Of a stretch of 64,000 nucleotides of DNA, positions 44,514 through 56,200 are shown one piece after another (position 1 is the first letter of the stretch; each line of letters opens with the position of its first letter). Source of the stretch: Temnothorax longispinosus (Eukaryota > Arthropoda > Insecta > Hymenoptera > Formicidae). The notes under the pieces were generated by a model. That model made no database searches and was not told the origin of the DNA. It was given only the letters and a program-made list of their open reading frames with translations. A program made the translations under genes and the position numbers. The stretch lies in the NCBI RefSeq assembly GCF_030848805.1, contig NC_092363.1:17950600-18014599 (forward strand), read 5' to 3'.

Positions 44514-46066
44514 ATGAGGAGCATTATTTGTATCTTGGCACTGCTGTGCGCAGTTCATGTGAGTCCTACAAATATTATATTTAACGTAACGATTTATTTT
44601 TAATTAAAGAAGAAAAATCTAATTTAATCGTTCTAAAATAGACATACTTAGGAAAAGAATGTAATCGATAATTCTTTCGCTTTTAGACTAAAGTTTCACC
44701 GATATTTTGTCTGCAAAGATTGAAAATATCTATAATTGTATCCGTTATTTTATTAGGTAATTCTTATAATTAAAGTAGAACTTTTTTCTTCTTTTCTTTT
44801 GAGAAAACGCACATCAGAGATACTGCTATTTTTATATCACTTTTATATATCTCAATAACGAAGCTCATATTATCTTTTCTAAGGCATTGGAGCAAAATGT
44901 GACAGACCCCTCGCGCAATCTCGAGCGATTGGTGAAGATACGCAAAGCAGTCACCGAAGCTACATTTAACAATATATCACGTTTCGAGAGGCGAACGAAG
45001 CAGAATCTGGAGATTGAACTTAACGAACTGAAAATCGACGCTTTGCTCGATATTCACAATACTATCGACGAGGCATTCGAAAATGTCGATGTGAGTATCT
45101 TTTATTTTTATCATTTCAAAAATAAAGCAGAAGACAAATACACGTGCACGAGTCGGATCATAATATAAGAGAAATATATTTAATATTATAATTACAATCG
45201 GAGTCAACAGTACCAGTTTTTAAAACGGATTGTGAGAGAGAAACATATAATATATAAAATATATTTATTACTTTTTTAGTCATCTGTCGACAAGGGAAGA
45301 GAACAGGGTAAAAATGTAGACGAGTGTGACGATTACGCAAGGAATAATCTGGAGACGATAAACACAAATGCGATTGCTAAATTGGAGGCGTGCATCGAAA
45401 ACGGCTATTCGGCCATGAAAGGCCCATTAGCAAACGTGGCCATCATTATTGAGGTAATTGTCATTTTCAATTCATGATTAATAATCTTCATTACTTGCTA
45501 AAATTAATTTATTTATTAGAATCATGGGAACATTTTTTTTTTCATTGTAATCACGATTATGAAAATCCTGATACTATAAAATACACTATAAAATTGCACT
45601 CTCGGTATTAATAACTTTTGATTGCTGAAATATACGTGATATAGACACGTTCAGTTTCTACATAATTACATTATGGTTGTTGACAGAAGGATTATTGCAA
45701 TTTGTAACAGACATGGATATTAACTTTGATTAAATATTTTTCCAGGCGGTGAAAAAATTGCTGATCGATTTGGACGCCATCATGCCAAACTGTTACTCTC
45801 CGACCTTTCTTAAAATGCAAGTCTGCGTTGTGGAGAAGATTGATCTGAGCAGAGCATCGCTGGACAGTGTCAGTAATTATGCCAAGAAAGTGACAGCCAC
45901 CGCGGGAGTCACGTATACGAAAATGATTGCAGACGTGAGGAGTGGCATAACAATGAACGCCGCTGACATCCGCACTTTCAGCACGGATATCGTTAATTAT
46001 ACCGACAATTGCATAAGAAATGCACCTGAGGTCCCTGAGGATCCTAAACTGCCAACTATTTTCTAG
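44514..46066 (+). CDS. Small secreted, mainly helical cysteine-containing protein, family uncertain
   Basis: Four exons close in phase 0: 44514-44558, 44884-45090, 45280-45453 and 45746-46066 (TAG), giving 248 aa. The N-terminus MRSIICILALLCAVHA is a clear signal peptide. The mature chain is rich in Ala, Asn, Ile, Glu and Lys, looks largely alpha-helical, and has five cysteines (in DECDD, EACIEN, PNCYSP, QVCVVEK and DNCIRN). Potential N-glycosylation sites are NVT and NIS. The tail is Pro/Glu-rich (APEVPEDPKLP). The spacing and helical content recall insect TsetseEP/DUF725-type secreted proteins, but I cannot confirm this by eye. Expression from a TATA promoter suggests tissue-specific or inducible use. 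An AATAAA at 46386 could end the transcript. Confidence 0.8.
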
Positions 46067-46699
46067 TTATTCACCTCGAAAGCTTTAAATTTCGACAAGA
46101 AAAAACTAATTCGATATGAGCCTCTAATTAAATTTTCTATTTTTCTAATTTGTACCTTACCTTTAATTGAAAGCATTAATTATTAATCTATAGACATCAA
46201 TTGATCGGTTTTAAATTAGTCCACATTATTTTTTTTTTGAATAAGAAATAGCTTATTTAGCGGTGTGCATCTTTTCTCTGTAAATATCACATAATATAGT
46301 TATAGGTCAAATTGTATTCGTATTCATTGTGCAATCGAAACGCGTCTCGCTTCGGATCGTAACTACGTATTGCAGATATGTTAAAAATAAAAATTTATGG
46401 TTACATCAAACAATTATATTTGATTACTTTAATCTTCGCTGTGAACGTATTGATTGTTAGGGATAACGAGAGTGTAGTGGGAATAGTAACAGTAACAGCA
46501 ATAGCGGCAGCAATAATAACAATAGTATTATTTATAATTATATTTATCATTAACATACTCCGATAGAATTATACATATCATTAATTATAATCGCCATGGT
46601 CATGATTATCTTCACTTATATACACGTGCATACGTATATATGCGTAGACCCATGAAAGCACACTTGACAGCACGAATACCTCGCACTGCCATATATATA

Positions 46700-47014
46700 C
46701 AGAGCGTCTCAGAAATCGCGCACCTTCTCTGTTGATTCTTCGACAAATTTAAAATCAACTTTTCCGTAATGAAAGCTCGATTGGACTTCGCCTTTTACAT
46801 CTATTACACTTCACACATATCAAACATCTTGACAGTTGCGCCTTAAATATTAGAAGTCTGTTAGATTTTTATTATTCATCTGCATCCCTAGAACTCTCGA
46901 GCCCCTTCGGGAGCCCTTCAAGTGTTAATCGTTTAGCAATCAAAAGCTATTGATACAGTTAATCATCATTCTTCGGCAAGTAATGTAGATGTGTGCGATT
47001 TTTGGGATACCCTG
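46700..47014. mobile_element. TIR element with CAGnG...TCTCAGAAATCGC ends
   Basis: The left end CAGAGCGTCTCAGAAATCGCGC pairs with the right end GTGCGATTTTTGGGATACCCTG in inverted orientation with several mismatches. The interior of about 270 bases is non-coding. The CAGGGTnnCCC type of terminus is common to insect short DNA elements. No clean target duplication is seen, so the boundary is provisional. Confidence 0.5.
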
Positions 47015-47417
47015 CGCATGCATATATTTCACACGCTAAATTTTTACTTTATTAGAATGTTATATATACACAGGGTGGCCCAGAAATAGCGGATATCGAT
47101 AATTGAGTTCGATTGTTCCTTTGATGAAGACTTTTAAGTGGATCAGTTTAGACGTCAATTATATTAGAGGATTTCGCCCACGCGGAAAGTAATTTTATGT
47201 GCGCGCTGATGGTCATATACTCGTTATAAGCAAACATAATTTGGGAAGGGAAGGATCGTGCATTAGAAGCTCCTGACGAAGTTGAAGTTTCGCCAAATCT
47301 AATTATAAATCCAGAGACTGGCAAACAACCGAGGATTAACGGAACGACTTGGGTGGCAATTACCGGTACCGCGATGCATAATACTATCGTGCTACATTAC
47401 TACTGGGGAAAAGCATG

Positions 47418-47462
47418 CTTACCTTGCTCTCTCTCTCTCTCTCTCTCACTCTCTCTCTCTCT
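47418..47462. repeat. (CT)n microsatellite
   Basis: A CT run of about 40 bases with a single CA interruption. Confidence 0.9.
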
Positions 47463-49217
47463 ATCTTCCTAGGAAATCGAATCTTAAAACATTTAAACAC
47501 ATCTTAATGGGCGCACAATCATTTCTTTTCTTTTTTTTTCTTTACTACAAAAATCTGAAATACAGCATTAATGTAAATACTCCTCGTGTCTCGCACCAAC
47601 TATGTAAAAGCTCGCTCCCTCCATCGAAATAAATATCACACGCCGTTAGGTTTAGTTACTGCTCTAATAAGGACTATAAGTAGAATTAAAATATTACAAG
47701 CGCATACTTATTTGATATGGCTATCAAGATATAAAGATTCATTTTTATAACATTAAATTTTCCTAAGTGGATTATATATGCTGTCTTATTTACAAAATAT
47801 AGTCTGCGTAAAACTGTTCGATAGACCATACAATTGACGATTAACTTACCGCGCACTTGGGATCCTACTGTACAGTAAAAAATCTTAAAAATCGGTGTGC
47901 ATCGCGGTACAAGAAGAGGAATCTCGTTTCAGAGGGGAAAATTCGGGACTTCGCCGAAACGCGCGCGCTCGAAAACTTGAAAAGTATCTTTTGCAAAATG
48001 TATTACAGACAACATATCCAGCGAAAGGGAAATTTATTTTCTAAGTCAGGTCTGCAACGAATTCTCTTCTTTTTCTTCCTAAATCGGGATGGCCATACAA
48101 ACATCCCTAAGTTAAAAATACATATATGAACAAAATAACATGTTTAGCATCATAATACGTGCGCAACAAGCCAAAATTTTTATAATATAATTTTATATTT
48201 CAATATATATATATGTATATATATAACAATTGAGAATTTTTCCGAATAGAAAACAAAGATTTGAGGAGTTTACGCCGTGCCATTCGCGTGAATTTCAGAC
48301 TGGTTAAAACATCTTACGAGACATACTACAAAGTATCTTAGTAACTTTATCTTATTTTCGTTCTATTTCATATGAACCATTTTTACTGACAGCAAGTATT
48401 CGGTTCTGTCTAAGGTATAATAAGCTATATGCACTAGAGCTCCTCTGTAAATGCAATTGTACTTAACAAATTATGAGCAAGTTCTTTTATTATAATTTAC
48501 TAACAGTGTACCGCTAACTGTGTTCCCGACCCATATATTATCCTCTCTGGTGCAACAACGACTCCTACATATCGTTCGAAAATCTCGAGCTATTATTGTT
48601 CCGGTGAAAATTAATCGATAACAAACTATCAAGACTCGAGATAAAAAGAAAATAAGAGAAAAAGATAGACTATGTTTCGCCATACCCGATAAGAGAGCAA
48701 TATTACAATACTTAAAAACGAGATGCGAATCCTTGACTTAAAGAATAACATAGAGATAGAGGACCTATATGTGACAAGTCAAGTCCAGCGGGAGTAGATA
48801 ATTCAAAATTGCGATATTCCAGGTCAGGAAGTCGGATATATATCTTACTCCCATACGCACGTTTATAAAAACAATTATATATAGATATTATATGTATGTA
48901 TATCGAGATAGTTTGTACACGTTCCTTTACGTATGGATTTAACTCGTTACTTCTTTTCTCTTTACCGTGCACTAACGCGACCGTTTGAACAAAATTATTT
49001 CAAGAATATTGAGACGTTTTCTTTTTTTGTTTCACGGACACAGAGGAAGATTGTATTAATAACACGTTGAGATAAAGAAAGAAATTTCGTGACTTCCTGC
49101 ACACATAAAGCTCATCGCAATATAAATTCTCCGCGTCCTTTACGCGCAGGTGACGTGAATGTATCTGACCTGTGCATTCTTTATTAGTCATTCGAGATAT
49201 TACCACTGTTCCAAGAC

Positions 49218-50201
49218 CTAGCAAGCACATGAATCACCTCTACCGTTGCTTCTTTGGTCGTTGGTCAATTTGATTTGATCCGGGAATTCATTGTAAAGTT
49301 CGACCTAGAATTTACAAAGATATAAAGTTGAAATACGCAGAAATCAATAAAAAAAAATGTCCCCATTGCGCCTACTAATATACTCACTTCACTTTCTTGA
49401 GCTAAAGCGTTTTTAGCTATCGTTTGGAAAGCTTGCTCGACATTAATAGCCTCTTTTGCACTAGTTTCAAAATATGGAATATTGTTCTTTGATTGACACC
49501 ACTGTTGTGCTCTCTTACTGGAGACCTAAAACACAAGACACAGAAAGAACGTACATTAAATGTGAATTATATATAAATGTCGAAAGCACAAGTCATAACT
49601 TATCTTTAATACTACATTAACACACATCTTTAATATAATTTTAATATTTAGTTTATAATAACTATATGAAACTAAATAAAAGATTAAATTAGTTTCAAGA
49701 TTTTAAAATTATTTTACTCACCGCTCTTGATTCAAGATCTACTTTGTTCCCGAGCACGACAAACGGAAAGTTGTCCGGATCTCGGGGCGACGCTTGAATT
49801 AAAAATTCATCTCTCCATGAATCTAGGGATTTGAAGCTAGTCGGAGCGGATACATCGAATACCAGGACGCAACAGTCCGCGCCTCTGTAAAAAGCCACTC
49901 CTAACGATTGAAACCTCTCCTGCCCGGCGGTATCCCAAATCTAAGACAAGAAGGAACCTTATTAGAAATACAAGGTATCGCGGCAACACGTTAAAATAAC
50001 TAAATTAGACGCGAGGATTACCTGCATGGTGACTATTCTATCCTCCACCATCACTTCCTTGGTCAAAAAATCCGCCCCTATTGTCGCTTTGTATTGATTA
50101 CTAAACTTCTTATTGACATACTGGTTCATCAGAGATGTCTTCCCGACTCCTGAATCCCCGAGGATAATGACTTTCAGCAACACTTTCTTGCGAGACGCCA
50201 T
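49218..50201 (-). CDS. Rab7: Rab7 small GTPase
   Basis: Late-endosome and lysosome Rab GTPase that directs endosome maturation and lysosome or autophagosome fusion. Four coding exons read downward: 50201-50022, 49940-49722, 49525-49388 and 49304-49218. All junctions are in phase 0, giving 207 aa, the family's usual length. Seen motifs: P-loop GDSGVGKT (15-22), the effector region around FSNQYKATIGADF, DTAGQE (63-68), NKVD (125-128), TSAK (154-157) and C-terminal CAC (205-207) for double geranylgeranylation. The Rab7-typical NQYVNKKFSNQYKATIGADF and LDSWRDEFLIQASP stretches make the subfamily assignment firm. A TTTCCAG acceptor six bases above the ATG shows that the 5' UTR is spliced. Confidence 0.97.
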
Positions 50202-50207
50202 TCTTCG

Positions 50208-51516
50208 CTGGAAAGATGCAAAGCAACGTTAAAAATTAATTCTCGTACGAATAGATGCTCAGAGCAAAGATCGTTGTACAATTTAAAAATAAAAGCTGCT
50301 GTGACTAATACAGAATTCCTTATCATCAAGCATATATATATATATTTGTGTAATATGATTCTTCTTTAATATCAGACTGATAGATGATTCATGACCAAAG
50401 AACACGCAGGAAAGAATTTTAGTGTCTTCAAATAAATTCACATTAATATAAATCTTTCTATCCAAATTTTTATAAAAGAACTTAAAATATTTAATACCCC
50501 AAATAACAATTTAAGCATACATATAATAAATGTCAGCGGGCGAGATATATAATTCAAATGTTTACTCTATTTTCATACAAATATATAATAAAAATTGTAT
50601 TACATTCTTACATTTTTTTTAGTCTTTGTAAGCAAAACTAAAATCCAAAAATAATATTCTACAATCTACAAGCTGTATCTCCAAAAATTGATCAGCTGCA
50701 ATTTAATAATATTTAAGAGCTAACAAGTTAAAAATCGTTGCTGCATCGATGCTAAAATAATTATAATTTCTCAAAAAGTTTCATCGTGCTACGCGAGGCC
50801 AAAAAATCTCGGCTATCGAAGGCGGAGCACCAGGTGCCTTCTCGAATCGTAAATACCGAGCTCCAGCCTCTGACATTACCCTACCCCGTGCCCCTTCCCG
50901 CTATTTACACAATCTGTCAAATGCGCCGAATAAAAAAAAGAAAACCACAACTACACCGCACGATTATCAGAACGCCGAGCGTCCGGGAGGAATGATCGAT
51001 CACATGAATCATCTAACAGCGTTGACGAGGAGATCAGTAGCAATGACGTACGTACAACGCACTCGCCGAGAAAAAAAAACAGCGAGAGAGAGAGCGAACG
51101 AGCGAGCGAGCGAGAGAGAGAGAAAGAAAGAAAGAGAGAGGAACTTTCCTCCCGAGACCGCGCGAGGTATTCGGCGGTCACCGTCGAACGATCACTTCCG
51201 GAAATAAATTCGGAGATGCAACGATAACGATAACGTAACGAGAGCGCGGACGGGGACGGACGCGGGAGATGAGCGTCGCGACGCGAGAGCGGAATTCGTT
51301 CGACTGCGCGTCTCCCGACGAAAGCTGTCACCCGCGGGGCAGCTGGTCCGGAGCTGCTGCTCTCGGTCAACTCGCGGGGCACGGCGCGTATTACGCGGAG
51401 GGAAACGGGGCGGACGCGCGATCCACACGTCGACCGCGTCTCCCGCGGGCGACGCGGAGTTCCCCCTCCGTGGGACGGGGGAACGGGAACGCGTCGGGAC
51501 GTCGCGCGAACGTTAC
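50208..51516 (-). other. Rab7 5' UTR intron (probable)
   Basis: On the minus strand it begins CCCCCAG/GTAACG at 51516 and ends TTTCCAG just above the Rab7 ATG. The GC-rich part near 51.0-51.5k contains an AG-rich low-complexity tract (about 51080-51140) that creates spurious long frames on both strands. Confidence 0.55.
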
Positions 51517-51600
51517 CTGGGGGAACACTCGTCAGGGAACACGGCCTGTGAAAACACCTCCGCGCTCCAGCGCTTCGCACAAAGAAAATGGCGTGTTATG
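51517..51600 (-). other. Probable 5' UTR exon of Rab7 (upstream limit unknown)
   Basis: The minus strand ends in GTTCCCCCAG before a good donor GTAACG. The 5' end cannot be placed. It lies somewhere between here and the TATCGAT cluster near 51761-51784. The donor matches the Rab7 acceptor at 50208-50210, but only transcript data could prove the junction. Confidence 0.45.
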
Positions 51601-51760
51601 AAATCACGAGAGTATGACAACGATGTCGTCACCTGTTCGCCTCGCCTCCCTTATCGACCGAGTGCAATCGAGTGCATTTACTCGCGGACCGCGGTGCCTC
51701 GGTGGCGTGCGTTCGCTCGCACCACTCCGCTCGCACGGCGAGAGGGTCGATCGTAGGGCG

Positions 51761-51784
51761 TATCGATGTATCGATGTATCGATA
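51761..51784. promoter_or_regulatory. Three phased TATCGAT motifs, DRE-like
   Basis: TATCGAT occurs at 51761, 51769 and 51777, spaced exactly 8 bases apart. The last forms the full palindrome TATCGATA, which is the Drosophila DREF (DRE) site found in housekeeping promoters. It lies in CpG-rich DNA about 250 bases upstream of the proposed Rab7 UTR exon. DREF use in this insect is inference. Confidence 0.5.
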
Positions 51785-52549
51785 TGCCCCGCGAAATGAA
51801 TTTTGGCAGCTCGCTTCGCGGGAATCGCAGGTCGCTTCGTTCGGGAACAAGAGAGACACGACGATGCCAAAATGGCGTCCAAAAGGCTGCTGTCCGATTC
51901 ACGCTCACAGGCTCACGGTTGTGAGCATCGTTCTGTCTTCGTTGCACATCGAATATCGAACGAAGATAGAGCGATGCTTTCAGCGATGTGAGCGCGAATC
52001 GGATCGCAACCTAACGCTGCTCGGACACCGGGGGCCTTTTAAGACGATTTTTCGTTATTTACAGTTTTCTTCTGGCGTTTCAACATTAAAAAAAAATTGC
52101 AACAGTTTCCGACCTATGTAAGTACAGAAATCACTTTATGAAACCTTAAAGATGATACATAAATTTTCATAGATTTTTTGTAACACAGAAACGCTTTCAA
52201 AAGTCCTTTGGACTTGAAAGTCCCAGGGTATCCGGGTGAGTGCTCCAAAAACACGGTGTCTGCGCAGTGTTAAAAGCCACTCCAACACACCACTTCTGCT
52301 ACTCCTCGTGTATCCTGCTTGGGTGATCCAGGGTGATCGATGCGCTTCTTCAGATTTATGAAATCTGCATCTCGCGCGAAGGAAAAGGATGCAGAAAACA
52401 ATCCTTCATTTTGCATTTATTACAGTTGGAAAAACGGAATAATGAATACTCTGAAATGTATGTATTATTAACTTATCATGTTAAACTAGAATCGCACTAA
52501 TTGAACAAGAGAGAAAGAGAGATTCGATAAGTTGATTCAGTTTCTCTAA

Positions 52550-52690
52550 AATTAGAGTAAAATTGAAATTTGCAATTAGAAGCACTTTATTTTTTTATTT
52601 ATTCCCTTGCTTGATATAATTTTAATATGAATTTTAATACATTTTATTTCAAATTTTAGTGTAATTAATATCTTACATATGTAATAATAT
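52550..52690 (+). repeat. Dispersed repeat copy A
   Basis: Contains AAATTAGAGTAAAATTGAA, TTTGCAATTAGAAG and TTTTTTTATTTATTCCCTTG followed by CTTGATATAAT, in the same order as copy B at 54191-54345. Confidence 0.7.
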
Positions 52691-54190
52691 ACATATAATG
52701 TATAATTAAATACTTCTTAACAATGAATAATTTTAATATAATTAACTTCAACTTTTTTTACCTTTTTTTATTATTTTTTTAAACAACTCAACTTTTTCAG
52801 TAAAAGAGTAATTATATACAAGCGAGCGTTAATTACAAAAGCTGATCATAAATGTATTGGATCTTTCTTTCCAATACCCTAAAAAAATATATTGATCCTA
52901 TTGGTCATTATATATCTTAAATTTTTACGAAAAGCAATTTATTTTCTCGCGAGAAAGGATGTTTTTTTCGCATTGATGATTAAAGTTAAAAGCAAATCGA
53001 TTTCTCCATACGAATTGCAGTCCGCATAAATATGCATATAGCGAATATAAATCTGGTGCTGATCGCGTTGACATTTTGCAGGCCGTGGAATAAAATCTGC
53101 GTTTAATCACTATCCTTGGCAAATCTTACGAGGAACGTAGAGGAAAAAAGGCTATATAGAATATACATATACATATATTGTAGAATTTTATGATTCCACA
53201 AAGAAATTAATCGTGAGTCAAGTTAGTGATTCAGGTTACGAAGTGTCGCGAATATCAAGCAGGATGTCTCGGAAATATTGCTATTTGGCAATCGGATTCT
53301 CTTCGAATTCTCGAGAACAAGGACAGACGGATAGAATCTCCAGACGAGACAAAAAGTCACGTCGACGTCAATGTGGTGTCGAAATGGTTTCAAATAATAT
53401 TATTAAAAGTCGCTCTAACGCCACTTCAACGTCACTTTGACGTCATCGTGATTTCTTAGGGATTCTGCTTAGGATTACAGACGCATTATTTGTTTACTAA
53501 CTTCTCGCCCGAAATTTTGCAGGAATCCTTAGAGAATTCGTACACGTCTGAAAAGTGGGGATTTAACCTGTCGCTTAATATATGAGTCTCAATTATAATT
53601 ACGCGAAGACACGAGCGTGCGAGCGACAGTGTAGGACGAAGCTGTGATGCTAATTAATGTTACTCAATATATTGCCGAAGACAGTCGGACGGAAAGTTAC
53701 AGAGACGGAGAGGCGTTTCGTAGCCTTATCGACGTCCCATGCGAATTTAATAATCAGTCTGGCGGCATCTGATTTCGTTGCAGCTAAACTTAACCGCGAG
53801 TTACGAAATCGGCATTTAATTAGCAGACTCGCAGAAATTTCTCGTACGAGCCGCCGCGACGAATCGGTATCGCAACATCTTATCTTCTTTAATCAGAGAA
53901 TTCGATATGAGAGAGGCGGATAGAGTAGATGACAGCCGGGTGAGAGTAGGTTTCGCGTTCTATTCGGATTGAAAATCTTCTCGCGTCTATTTTTACGGCG
54001 TCCGTCACTTGCATTTTCTTAATTGAGTTGCATAAAAAAAAAGAAAGGAGGAAAAAACTCGTAGAAGAAATGGCGAACGAACAGTGATCATCATTCGTAG
54101 ATTCGCAAGGCGAAAATAAGAATTTGAAGTCAAAACGATGGACCGTGCAATTTTTAATCACCCGGATGTCTTACTTTAATGCGTTTCTTT

Positions 54191-54410
54191 TCAATTAGAG
54201 TGAAATCGAACTTTGCAATTGGAAGACAGGGCTTTATTTTTTTATTTATTCCCTTGCTTGATATAATGTTGATATAATTTTAAAATATAATTTATTTTAA
54301 TATGATTAAAACTGCAGTATAATTAATTTATATATAATTTAATATGTGGAGGGAAATTTTTTAAAATATTGACTTATACCACTATGGGTTTTACCCCTCC
54401 ATAATTAAAT
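54191..54410 (+). repeat. Dispersed repeat copy B, with a segment also found at 24424-24458
   Basis: Shares CAATTAGAGTGAAATCGAA, TTTGCAATTGGAAG and TTTATTCCCTTGCTTG with copy A. Its right part (54370-54402, CCACTATGGGTTTTACCCC) appears inverted at 24424-24458 (GGGGTAAAAGCCATATAGTGG). This looks like a scattered non-coding element whose ends I cannot fix. Confidence 0.6.
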
Positions 54411-55856
54411 ATGATATATAACGTATAATTTAAAAACTTCTGCAACTAATGGTTTTTTGCACTGAATAATTATTTATTCTTCTAACTTGGCCTTCAATAT
54501 GCATGTATAAATCAATATTCGATTGCCTCATTATTTCAGAAATACTTTGTAGGCGAGGTTGACTGCCCACTTCTTTAGTCGTTAGTCGTCATACTCTCGT
54601 AATATTAATATCTAGCATTTCTTGCGATGTTTTAAATAAAAAATGACATTATCCATCAACAGCCGTAATTAAGAAAATTGAATTTTTTTACGTCTCGGTC
54701 GGAATCGCGATCAAAGTCAAATTGTACAATTTATCGACATTGACTGAATTTTTTACGCGACTTTTAATTCTAATTAATTCTAGAACTTAATTCTAAGAGG
54801 CAAAGGAACGGAACGGGCGAGGCAGATAAATGCGACGCGCATTGAATTAAATAAGTATATTAATTTAATCACATATAATTACAATCACACGTATTTGCTG
54901 CGATACATACTGCCGGACTCTGGCTACAGGGTAATTTGTCATATGCTGAGAAAGAGCTTAAGTCGAAAACTTAACTAGAAAAGTGCGCCATTACCAATTA
55001 TCGTTAAAAGATATATCGTCGAAAAGTGTCTAAACCTTTCGTACGCTCCTGTGCGAAATATAATATAGGGTAATCACGAAACAATGTATACGCCGAAATA
55101 TCGACTTAACTTCTTAGCACGTTTACCATTCTTTGTAAGACATTCATTGCATTTCCTGTCTTCTGCTAAATTTTGCGATGCCCGTTTCTTTTCTCTAGAT
55201 TTTCGTAAGTAAACCATACATTCGGGGATTGAGCAGCTAAAGTACATAGAAGACGCTAATGAGAGGGTCGCGGAGTGGATTACGAGAAGATTAACAAATA
55301 GGAAGAGACAGGGAGGGAGGCAGAACGAGTGCATTGGAGAAGCTTTCGTCGTGCTTGTGGCTTGCAAAGGCGCCGCCTGAATTTATATACAATTAGCTTA
55401 ATCTAGATCGTGTATGGGATCGGATCACGTAAGTTAGGCGGGTGAGCGGTACCGCGGTATGGCCTCGTCGCGATCGGCAGAAATCGTTGCGCAATCCTGT
55501 CGAACAATCCGAGCCGGATACGAGGAGATCTTGTATGTACCTAGCGCAACGTACGGCGACGTCGTTTGACTGTTACACGACAATTTATCCTTTCCCCGAG
55601 AAGAAATACCGTGAAATAGCGTGACTAATCGAAGCGGATCTTGGTCCTCGTATACCAAAGTAAAATAAATACAAAATAAAGTTACTTCGTGCGATCGTAC
55701 GCGTCTTTGCTTCGCGTTGCGCTAGGTTTGATGATTTTTCTGACGTCCATTGGAACGCAACCGGGCACGATCGATCTCGTCGAGGAGGCTACACCGCAAC
55801 CTTCACCTCCCCTTTGGGGATAAGGTGGCCTTTCGCTGCTTTGTTTTTCGGGTGCT

Positions 55857-56200
55857 TTAGGGCTTCGGCGCCTCCGGCTGCGGCTTCGCGGCCGCCACGT
55901 CGGCCTCGCTCGGCGGCGGCAGGGTCGGGATGTCCGGGTATTCGAGCTTGGCACCGTCCTCGCACTCGAAGATCGGACAGCAGTCGGGGAAGCTCGCGGT
56001 CTTGTTAGTCTTGTCGGAGAGCTTGCACTTGGGGTTGGCCTTGGGCAGCGGGCCGCAGTCCTCCACTAGCTCGAACAGACGGCCGGAGTTGTCGTCGGCG
56101 GGCACGCAGGTCGAACGGCCGCAGAACGGCGCCAGCTCCCACGACTTGGTCGGCTCGATGGTCGCGCATTTGGTCGACGCGAAGCACATGCCCGGGAAGT
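55857..56200 (-). CDS. SVC protein exon 2 (domain and C-terminal tail)
   Basis: Minus-strand acceptor CGTTACAG and then ACTTCCCGGG. The first two bases complete the split Asp codon. It encodes all nine domain cysteines and ends at TAA 55857-55859. Confidence 0.88.

Larger units (their letters stand above)
46067..49217. other. Intergenic DNA with repeats, no gene
   Basis: Between the stop of the secreted protein and the Rab7 stop on the minus strand. Contains the TIR elements and the CT microsatellite listed below. A conspicuous but unassigned piece is about 47190-47400, which has moderate GC and no long frame. A minus-strand AATAAA for rab7 (plus TTTATT 49180-49185) lies 33 bases beyond its stop. 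Confidence 0.5.
51785..55856. other. Intergenic DNA, no supported gene
   Basis: The first 250 bases are CpG-rich (Rab7 upstream region, with a 149-codon overlapping frame that I reject). The rest is AT-rich with dispersed repeat copies. A TGACGTCA (CRE) is present at about 53437. The last 200 bases before 55857 would contain the 3' UTR of the SVC gene. Confidence 0.5.

Noticed and set aside
50951..51580. 209-codon minus-strand frame
   Set aside because: Covers the probable Rab7 5' UTR intron and crosses its donor; its Ser/Leu/Arg runs come from an AG-rich low-complexity tract.
51672..52121. 149-codon plus-strand frame upstream of Rab7
   Set aside because: Spans the TATCGAT cluster and CpG-rich promoter-like DNA; no recognisable protein.
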